Of a stretch of 64,000 nucleotides of DNA, positions 1 through 8,000 are shown in pieces. The first letter of the stretch is position 1; each line of letters opens with the position of its first letter. The stretch comes from UBA1715 sp045599365. GTDB taxonomy: Bacteria; Bacteroidota; Bacteroidia; Bacteroidales; UBA1715. The translations under genes were made by a program, and so were the position numbers. Where the stretch lies: the NCBI GenBank assembly GCA_045599365.1, contig JAZRVS010000183.1:1-64000 (forward strand). Direction: 5' to 3'. The notes under the pieces are model-generated. The model did no database searches. It was not told where the DNA came from and saw only the letters and a program-made list of their open reading frames with translations.

Positions 1-888
1 GACGCTGATTATTTAGCATACATGCTAAAATATGATTCAGTTCATGGTCAATTCAACCACGACATCAAAGTAGAAGGTAACTACATGATCGTTGATGGTA
101 ACAAAATCCAAATCTTCGCTGAAAAAGATCCAGCTCAAATCACTTGGGGTGCTCTTGGTGTAGATGTAGTTGTTGAATCAACTGGTTTCTTCTTGACAGC
201 TGAACTTGCTGAAGCTCACATCAAAGCTGGTGCTAAGAAAGTTATCATGTCTGCTCCTGCAAAAGACAAAACTCCAATGTTTGTTTATGGTGTTAACGAT
301 AAAACTTACAAAGGTGAAACAATCATCTCTAACGCATCTTGTACAACTAACTGTTTAGCCCCTATCTCTAAAGTATTGAATGATAAATTCGGTATCAAGA
401 GAGGTTTGATGACAACTGTACACGCTGCTACAGCAACTCAAAAAACTGTTGACGGTCCTTCTAAGAAAGACTGGAGAGGTGGTCGTGGTATCCTAGAAAA
501 CATCATCCCTTCTTCAACAGGTGCTGCTAAAGCTGTAGGTGTTGTTCTTCCAGAATTGAACGGTAAATTGACAGGTATGTCAATGCGTGTTCCTACTTCT
601 GACGTTTCTGTAGTTGACTTAACAGTTGAACTTTGCAAAGAAACTACTTACGAAGAAATCTGCGCTGCTATGAAAGCTGCTTCAGAAGGTGAATTGAAAG
701 GTATCCTTGGTTACACTGACGAAGCTGTTGTTTCTACAGACTTCCGTAACGATTCTCGTACTTCTATCTTCGACGCTAAAGCTGGTATTCAATTGGATCC
801 AACTTTCGTTAAAGTTGTTTCTTGGTACGATAACGAATGGGGATATTCAAACAAAGTTTGTGAAATGGCTCGTGTTATTGCAAAATAA
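1..888 (+). CDS. gap: Glyceraldehyde-3-phosphate dehydrogenase, type I (5' truncated)
   Basis: Glycolytic/gluconeogenic enzyme that oxidises glyceraldehyde 3-phosphate with NAD and phosphate to 1,3-bisphosphoglycerate in the cytosol. The frame is open from base 1, so the true start lies before the window; 295 codons are present of the usual 330-340. The active-site block SNASCTTNCLAP (about bases 330-365) carries the catalytic Cys, and the C-terminal block WYDNEWGYSNK is typical of the family. Codon use is strongly biased (GCT, AAA, GGT, and AAC over AAT), as expected for a very highly expressed gene, and differs from the looser usage of most neighbours. A clear terminator follows. Identity is certain; only the N-terminal NAD-binding segment is missing from view. 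Confidence 0.98.
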   Translation, partial: DADYLAYMLKYDSVHGQFNHDIKVEGNYMIVDGNKIQIFAEKDPAQITWGALGVDVVVESTGFFLTAELAEAHIKAGAKKVIMSAPAKDKTPMFVYGVNDKTYKGETIISNASCTTNCLAPISKVLNDKFGIKRGLMTTVHAATATQKTVDGPSKKDWRGGRGILENIIPSSTGAAKAVGVVLPELNGKLTGMSMRVPTSDVSVVDLTVELCKETTYEEICAAMKAASEGELKGILGYTDEAVVSTDFRNDSRTSIFDAKAGIQLDPTFVKVVSWYDNEWGYSNKVCEMARVIAK

Positions 889-911
889 TTTCGGACAAAA
901 TATTTCCTTAC

Positions 912-946
912 AAGCGGAGGTTGATTTTTCAATCTCCGCTTTTTTA
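912..946 (+). terminator. Rho-independent terminator of gap
   Basis: A 13-bp stem (arms 912-924 and 930-942, one G-T pair) with a short T-rich loop is followed by a T run. It begins 24 bases after the gap stop codon. Confidence 0.9.
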
Positions 947-1029
947 TTCCAATATTTTATCTTATCCATATAAAATCATCATACGTCTATTTTAACGTAG
1001 ATGAGTTCTCGCATTTTATTTTTTTGTCT

Positions 1030-1491
1030 ATGATTTACACGTCAGATATGGGAATTCATAGCAAACTAATTGATAAATATCTTCCAGCAGACTACAACGA
1101 CAGCGTTTCAAAAAAAATAAAACCAAGCGAACCACTTTCGCCTGATTACATTTTTGAACAAATGTTCTGCAACTTTCCCAAACCCGTTGATTGGTTAATG
1201 AAACTGCGGAATATCATAATGAAACCATTTGGCATTCAAGGTGGAGGCGGATTTCGTAATCTCGTTACCGAAAAAAATGACGAAGAAATTATTGTGTGTA
1301 AAAACGACAAACATCTTTGCTTTTGGGTAAGCATCTATTGCTCAAAACCAGAAGAAAACTGTCAAGAAGCATCGGTAACCACTGTCGTCAAATTCAATAA
1401 TATTCTTGGCAAAGTGTATTTTGTAGGAATCTGGATTTTCCACAAGATACTAGTAAAAAGTCTCTTCCGAAAGGCGACAAAAACGAGGTAA
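1030..1491 (+). CDS. DUF2867-like protein
   Basis: Protein of 153 residues with no signal peptide. The block VDWLMKLRNIIMKPFGIQ (about residues 57-74) and the C-terminal ILGKVYFVGIWIFHKILVK look like DUF2867, a small family of unknown biochemical function that in other genomes is sometimes fused to an NAD-dependent epimerase-like domain. A TTG two codons upstream is open, but the ATG at 1030 is the more ordinary start. It stands alone between gap and an oppositely oriented membrane-protein gene whose stop codon is only 8 bases away, so the two genes converge without room for a terminator. Function unknown. Confidence 0.7.
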   Translation: MIYTSDMGIHSKLIDKYLPADYNDSVSKKIKPSEPLSPDYIFEQMFCNFPKPVDWLMKLRNIIMKPFGIQGGGGFRNLVTEKNDEEIIVCKNDKHLCFWVSIYCSKPEENCQEASVTTVVKFNNILGKVYFVGIWIFHKILVKSLFRKATKTR

Positions 1492-1499
1492 CCTTGCTT

Positions 1500-1787
1500 C
1501 TACTTTTTCTTTTTGGGATTTTCAGGGAACCATCCCTTTTGTACACGTTTTTCTTGTTCAAATAACTCCAAAATTGTCCAAAAGCAACAAAAGGCGAGTA
1601 CTCCAACTATTGATGATAGCACAAGATTTTCAATCAATAATGAAATTACGGAAAATATGATTCCTGCAAGGGCAAACACCCACCAACATTTTTTCCCAAT
1701 ATAGTATTCAGCTTTAATAACAATAGGGTGAAAAACTCCTATAAGAAAGAATGCGACTGCACCAAGTATTATTCCAGACCAATTCAT
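1500..1787 (-). CDS. DUF4491 family small membrane protein
   Basis: About 95 residues with three hydrophobic segments. The opening MNWSGIILGAVAFFLIGVFH, the middle IKAEYYIGKKCWWVFALAG and the end FEQEKRVQKGWFPENP match the DUF4491 pattern known from Bacteroidota. The ORF extends 28 codons further upstream, but that extension is poor in protein-like character and the family begins at the Met read from 1787, so that start is chosen. Ends in a run of four lysines. Inner-membrane location is inferred; no biochemical role is known for the family. Confidence 0.82.
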   Translation of the reverse strand: MNWSGIILGAVAFFLIGVFHPIVIKAEYYIGKKCWWVFALAGIIFSVISLLIENLVLSSIVGVLAFCCFWTILELFEQEKRVQKGWFPENPKKKK

Positions 1788-1946
1788 ATTCCAAAATTTG
1801 TACAAAGATAATTTATTTGTGATTGACAACAATCTATAATTTTGATTGTAATCATTAGTTAAACACCTCACTGTTTAGAACATATATAAATGTAAATTCA
1901 AATTGAAAAAAATAACCAAAACCATTACTTCAAAAAAATTTAGATG

Positions 1947-1954
1947 TATCTTTG
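1947..1954 (+). promoter_or_regulatory. Candidate -7 element of sugar transferase gene
   Basis: TATCTTTG matches the Bacteroidota -7 consensus TAnnTTTG exactly and lies 28 bases before the ATG at 1983. No convincing -33 TTTG at the right distance. Confidence 0.55.
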
Positions 1955-1982
1955 TCAGTTGAAAATTGTTTAAGTAAACAAA

Positions 1983-3365
1983 ATGTCGATTCAGAAAAAT
2001 TCTATAAATAATACTATTGCATTTGTCGAAATGCTTGTGAGTCTTGGCATTTTCTGGATTGCATACTTTATAGATTATGGTACCTGGGTTTGCACTAAAG
2101 ACCATTTGATTCTACTGCTCTGTATTACATTTTTGTGGCCAATTTTGTTAAAACGCTTGGATCTTTCAAAAATTTATAAAATTAATCCACATTCATACAT
2201 TCTTGCTAACTATATAGTTGCTGCATTATGTGGAACTCTTGCTCTTATATTTTTGATTTTCTTCCTGAATTTACAAATAGATAGAGATTTTTTACTTGCC
2301 TTTATAATTGCTGATTTTTCCATTTTGTATCTACTCATAATCCTACTATATCAATACATAAAAGGTAAGAGAGGTAAAGGATTATACACATCTAATGTTC
2401 TCATTATTGGAGACAAGAAAGTTGCTCCATACGTGAACAGAATTGAGAGCAACAAATTGTTTGGATACACTATAAAAGGTATTGTTACCGATAGTCCCGA
2501 AGCAATTGAAAAATATAAAAATCAATATCCGATTTATAGTATAGAAAATTTAAAAAACATACTCGTTTCCGAGCCAATTGATGAGTTATTATATTGTCAA
2601 GTGAATCTTGATCAAAAACTTATTAGTGATTTGGTATATATGTGTCTAGAACTTGGTGTAACATTTCGTGTTACATCTCAAATCTTGGATTTAACAACAA
2701 CAAAAGCGCAATTATATTACTTGGGAGAAACTCCATATTTTACATTTCAAAACACACCCAAACAGACAATAAATTTAGCTATAAAATCCATCTTCGATAA
2801 AGTATTCTCTTTCTTAGTACTACTTTGTCTATCCCCTATTTTGCTTCTAATCGCAATTGCAATAAAATGCGATTCCAAAGGACCTGTATTCTTCAAACAA
2901 GTTCGTTCTGGATTGCGAGGTCGAGAATTTTATGTTTACAAGTTCCGTAGTATGTGCAATAATGCAGAAACTATGCGTAATGAATTGCTAGAAGAAAACG
3001 AACAAGAAGGACCTGTTTTTAAAATAAAAAATGATAAACGAATAACACGCGTGGGTAAATTTCTTCGCAAAACAAGTTTAGATGAACTACCACAATTCAT
3101 CAATGTGTTGAAGGGAGATTTGTCGGTGGTTGGTCCACGTCCACCTCTACCAAGCGAAGTAATGCAATATAAGTCATGGCAAACACGTCGTCTATCAATG
3201 AAACCAGGTATTACTTGTATTTGGCAAGTCTCGGGTAGAAATAATATTCCATTTGAGCAATGGATGAAGCTTGATTTACAGTACATTGATACATGGTCAT
3301 TAGGGTTGGACTTTATGATTATTTTAAAAACCATAAAAACAGTTCTAAAGCACGATGGTCAATAA
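1983..3365 (+). CDS. Undecaprenyl-phosphate sugar-1-phosphate transferase
   Basis: Membrane enzyme that moves a hexose-1-phosphate from a nucleotide sugar to undecaprenyl phosphate, the first step of capsule or exopolysaccharide repeat-unit assembly. 460 residues: several N-terminal membrane segments (about 15-125), a central nucleotide-binding-like domain starting NVLIIGDKKVAPYV (about 138), then a further membrane helix and the cytosolic catalytic domain (about 265-460). The catalytic part shows GPVFFKQVRSG, YKFRSM, TSLDELPQFINVLKGDLS and VGPRPP, hallmarks of the WbaP/WcaJ (polyisoprenylphosphate hexose-1-phosphate transferase) family. Its last 11 bases overlap the next gene, which encodes an outer-membrane barrel, so the two are probably coexpressed. 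The sugar cannot be told from sequence. No other glycan-assembly genes follow, so this is an isolated initiating transferase. Confidence 0.92.
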   Translation: MSIQKNSINNTIAFVEMLVSLGIFWIAYFIDYGTWVCTKDHLILLLCITFLWPILLKRLDLSKIYKINPHSYILANYIVAALCGTLALIFLIFFLNLQIDRDFLLAFIIADFSILYLLIILLYQYIKGKRGKGLYTSNVLIIGDKKVAPYVNRIESNKLFGYTIKGIVTDSPEAIEKYKNQYPIYSIENLKNILVSEPIDELLYCQVNLDQKLISDLVYMCLELGVTFRVTSQILDLTTTKAQLYYLGETPYFTFQNTPKQTINLAIKSIFDKVFSFLVLLCLSPILLLIAIAIKCDSKGPVFFKQVRSGLRGREFYVYKFRSMCNNAETMRNELLEENEQEGPVFKIKNDKRITRVGKFLRKTSLDELPQFINVLKGDLSVVGPRPPLPSEVMQYKSWQTRRLSMKPGITCIWQVSGRNNIPFEQWMKLDLQYIDTWSLGLDFMIILKTIKTVLKHDGQ

Positions 3366-4953
3366 AATTAACCTTTCTATTTTGTTTGTCTTTATTTGTT
3401 TTTGGTGTTCTGCACAAGACAATTCTGTACATCAAAATGCTTCTTTTCAACCATACGATAGATATCTTTACAACTCTGACAATAGGTTTCACACATCAAT
3501 AAAGCCATACGACATGACCGAAGTGGCAAATATCGTTGACATTGATACCCTATATAAAAAAGAATGCAAGAATAAAATCGTTAATTATTTATTAAACAAA
3601 GACTTATTAAGTCTTACTCGTAAAGATTTCCATTTCGCAATAAATCCAGCTTTCAATTTTGAACTATCTCAACACAATGGAGAAAACAACGATAAATTAG
3701 GTTGGATAAATGACCGTGGAGTGTTTATCAATGGAAACATTACCGATAAAGTTTATTTTTTTACCGCATTTCACGAAATTCAGTCGAACTATAGCGATTA
3801 TAGAAGAGATAGAATCAAGGAATTGGGACACAACACAATACCTGGAATCAGTAGAGGTAAACAATTCGGAGAAAATGGTGGTCTTGACTACGCGTATGCC
3901 GAAGGTTTCGTTTCATACATTCCAAGTTCTTATTTCCAATTCCAATTAGGACATGGGAAAAATTTTATTGGTGATGGGTATCGTTCCCTCATTTTATCAG
4001 ACAATGCGCAAAATTATCCTTACTTCAAAATAACAACAAATATTTGGAATTTGAAATACGTGATGATGTGGTCTCAACAATACTATTTAGAAAAAGGTCA
4101 TCAAGGGAACACTCGTCATGCCGAACGATGGAATGTGATGCATTATATTGATTGGTCGGTAACTAAATGGTTAAATATTGGCTTTTTTGAAACAATCAAT
4201 TGGGGAGACGACACACTTGGTACAGATCGCGGATTTGAATTTAATTACATTAATCCTTGTATATTTCTTCGCCCAGTTGAATTTTCAATTGGTTCTCCAG
4301 ACAACTGTTTAATGGGATTAACAGGAAAATTAACGCTTTGGGAAAAGCACGTCTTTTATGGACAATTTATTCTTGATGAATTTAAATTCAACGAATTCAA
4401 AAAACGCAGTGGTTGGTGGGGAAGCAAATATGGTGTACAAGCTGGATACAAGACATTCGACATAGCAAAGATAAAAGGTTTAGATTTCCAAACGGAATTT
4501 AATTACGTTCGACCTTTTATTTATTCTCATTTTACATACTCTCAAAACTATGCACACGCAGGACAAGCTTTAGCGCATCCACGTGGAGCAAATTTTTATG
4601 AGTCGGTTTCATTCCTACGATACAATTGGAAACGATTTTTTGTAGAAGCAAAATTTGAATATTTGGTCTATGGAAAAGATACTGCCAACTCGAATTTTGG
4701 AGGCGATATTTTCAAATTATACCAAACTCGTACGCAAGAATACGATAACAGAATTGGTCAAGGTGGAGACCAAAACATCATAACATACAAAGACTTGTCT
4801 CTTTCGTATATGATAAATCCGAAATCAAATATGTGCATTTCTATTGGACTTAGTCATAGAAAACAAACATCTGAAATCTATGACGAACAAAAACAGTTAA
4901 TGTATTTTATTGGTTTTAGAACTACATTGAATAATTTCTACTACGACTTTTAA
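3355..4953 (+). CDS. Wzi/RemB-like outer-membrane beta-barrel protein
   Basis: 532 residues with an N-terminal signal peptide (about 1-21, ending CSAQD) and, after a short leader, alternating aromatic-rich strands ending in an aromatic terminus (NNFYYDF), typical of outer-membrane barrels. The block LGHGKNFIGDGYRSLILSD (about 200-218) resembles the one in the gliding-motility protein RemB and the capsule-assembly Wzi group, where it lies in the barrel. The 11-base overlap with the sugar transferase gene supports a role in surface polysaccharide export, attachment or gliding. I infer function from that context only; binding residues are not known to me. Confidence 0.72.
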   Translation: MVNKINLSILFVFICFWCSAQDNSVHQNASFQPYDRYLYNSDNRFHTSIKPYDMTEVANIVDIDTLYKKECKNKIVNYLLNKDLLSLTRKDFHFAINPAFNFELSQHNGENNDKLGWINDRGVFINGNITDKVYFFTAFHEIQSNYSDYRRDRIKELGHNTIPGISRGKQFGENGGLDYAYAEGFVSYIPSSYFQFQLGHGKNFIGDGYRSLILSDNAQNYPYFKITTNIWNLKYVMMWSQQYYLEKGHQGNTRHAERWNVMHYIDWSVTKWLNIGFFETINWGDDTLGTDRGFEFNYINPCIFLRPVEFSIGSPDNCLMGLTGKLTLWEKHVFYGQFILDEFKFNEFKKRSGWWGSKYGVQAGYKTFDIAKIKGLDFQTEFNYVRPFIYSHFTYSQNYAHAGQALAHPRGANFYESVSFLRYNWKRFFVEAKFEYLVYGKDTANSNFGGDIFKLYQTRTQEYDNRIGQGGDQNIITYKDLSLSYMINPKSNMCISIGLSHRKQTSEIYDEQKQLMYFIGFRTTLNNFYYDF

Positions 4954-4967
4954 TTGTAGTTTTTTTA
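4940..4967 (+). terminator. Weak hairpin terminator
   Basis: ACTACG pairs with TGTAGT across the stop codon of the barrel gene and is followed by seven T residues. The stem is only 6 bp with a G-T pair, so this is tentative. Confidence 0.45.
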
Positions 4968-5098
4968 AAAATATATTAGGGATTTCTCGTCTCCATTTGT
5001 CTTTCCTATAGTCTTTTGTTTGAACACGAAAATTCTATTCGTTTTACTTCTTTTCGTATTCAAAAAATACTATCTTTACGAACTTATTGTTTACTATT

Positions 5099-8000
5099 AT
5101 GAGGAATTTGAAATCTTTTTGGGAATCAATAGCAATCATAGGTTGTTTGCTTTTCACGACAACAATTTCTTATGCTATTCCATCGTGGACACGTGCGAAT
5201 TACACCAGTTCTACCGCTTTTATTGGAATTGTAAAAATCAATGATTACGATAAAACATTTCCAATTACCATAGAAGCAGGTGATTATATTGGCGCTTTCG
5301 TTGGTGAAGAATGCAGAATGATAGCCGAAGTCTTCACATACAACGGCAAATTGTATGTTTCTTCTGTTATTCAAGGTGGTGATGCATCTGATATGACTGG
5401 ATCTACAAGTGAACCTGAAGAAGTTGAATGGAAAGTTTGGGATAATTCAGCTAACAAACTTATTTCTGCTCAAGTTTATGGAACTCTTTGGACAGAATCC
5501 GCTGGCGAAATCTTTGATTTTGAAATAGGGAAACCCAATACCAATAGTGAATTAAAGACATTGTCTATAGCGGATTTTACGCTGGATCCAACATTTGCTA
5601 CGACAACAACATCGTACGAAATTACAGTTCCATACGGGACAAGTCTTCCCGCTGAATCTGCTTATACAGCAATAGCAAAAGATTCTCGCGCAACAACATC
5701 TGTAAATGCAGCGACAAGTTTTGACGGCACAGGCAACGCAACGACGACAATTACCGTAACTGCCGAAGACAAAACTACTACAAAATATACAATCACATTC
5801 GTTCAAGAATCTTGTACCGCAACAGCACCGACAGAATCTGAAATCTCAAACTTACAATACTGTTTTGGCGATGAAGATATACAACTATCTGCATCATTTG
5901 CTAAAAGTTCAGATAAAGCAGTTTGGTACGACTCTCAAACTGGTGGTGAAGCTTTATTTACTGGTAATACATTCAGTCCTAATGTAACAGATGTAAATAG
6001 CTACACGTACTATGTAGCCAAAAACGATGGAACGTGCGAAAGCGAAGAAAGATTGGAAGTTACATTAACGATAAATAGTCTTCCTATAATTAGGATTAAT
6101 GACATTAAAGATGCTTATTGTAAAAATGAAGATGACATTGCTCTACAACCAGACATTCTAACTGTCATTCCTGAAGAAGGGAAAGCAGTATTTTATGTTG
6201 ATAACAACAAAGCGACATCATTCTCGCCTGCTGACTTAGAAGCTAAAACTCACCAAATTCAAGTATGGTACACCGATCGTAATGGATGTCGTAACTCTGC
6301 AACTCAAAATGTTGAGATAAATTCAGTTCCAGAAATCAATCTTAGTTCTGTGCCAACAAGTACTTGCACAAATCAAGCAATATCTTTAACACCAACAACT
6401 GGGACATGGACTGGGACTGGTGTTGAGAACAATACATTCAAATCTGCAACAACTGGTTCTTTTGAATTAACATACACAGAAACTGCTAATGGATGTTCTG
6501 CAAGCGATGCAGTAACAATCACAGTAAATAAAGCAACTGCGCCAACTGTAACGCCAAAATCGGTAGAAAAGAATGCGGAAGTCCCAGAATTACAAGCTTC
6601 TGCTACGGGAACAATCAACTGGTTTGAGTCTGAAACAGGCAATTCTATTGCGACAGGTACCACATACAAACCAAATGTTTCTACTGCAAATGAAACCATT
6701 TACACATTCTACGTAAGTAATACCGAAGATGGTTGCGAAAGCGAAAAAGTTGCAATCACGTTAACAATAACATCTTGCACAACCGAAGCACCTGAAATAG
6801 CTGCTGTTGACGCTATTTGCAATGGCGATGCATTTCCAACATTAACAGCAACAGGGACAAACATTGTTTGGTACGATGCAATAACAGATGGTAACAAATT
6901 AGCAGAAGGCTCATATACACCAACTGCTGCAGGAACATATTTCGCGTCACAAAATACTGGATGTGAAGGTCCTCGTGCATCTGTAGTGGTTGAAGTTAAA
7001 GAAAAACCTGCAAAACCAACTGCAACGGGAGCAAGTTCATGCGGTGGTTCTGCTTTAACGGCATTAACAACTACTGAACCCTCGAATTGGTTTACTTCAA
7101 AAACAAGTGCACCAATTGCTACCAATAGTAAATCGTACACACCAAGTAATTTGACTGCAACAACAACATTCTATGTAAATCGAACTGTAGATGGTTGTAC
7201 GTCCGATTTCGCTGAAGTTGTTTACACAATAGCATCTATTCCAGCCAAACCAATAACGACACCAACCGAAGCTTGTTTTGGGTCAACAGCCAAATATATA
7301 GTTCGAATGTCAGGAAGTTTAGCTACTGGCGCTACATTACAATGGTATGATGAAAAAGGAGTCGCAAAAGGCACAGAATCGATACAAGATGTGGCTGTTA
7401 CCAATGCAGGAACGTATACATACTCTGTCACTCAATCTATTGGTGAATGTACATCAGAAAAGGCAACGGCAACTTTGACCGTTTATGCGTTACCAGACCC
7501 AGATATCACGGTAAACGGAACCTATTGTTCCGACGACACAAAAGAAGTAACATTGTTGGCAGATATCACAGGTGGTGATTTTACTATTGATGGCCTTATA
7601 GCAGAATCGTTTACGCCAAGCGAAATGTCAAAAGGAACTCACACAATAGAATATTTTGTTGAAGATGAACATGGTTGCTATGGAGAAGTGACTAAAGATT
7701 TCGTTATCTCTGATTGTTCAGATCCTGAAGTAACAACATTGACATTGGATAAATCAACTTTATCATTATTGAAAGGAGAAAAATCTGATGCCCTAATTGT
7801 AACAATAGCTCCTCCAGAAGCGCCACAAACTGTAACTTGGACAACATCCAACAAAGATGTTGCGACTGTTGAAAATGGAGTTGTTACAGCAGTTGGAGCT
7901 GGCACTGCAGTAATTACAGCAACATCGACTTACACAGGTTCTAAATCAGCCTCTTGTAATGTAACGGTTGTTGCTCCAGTAACAAACGTATCTTTCAACA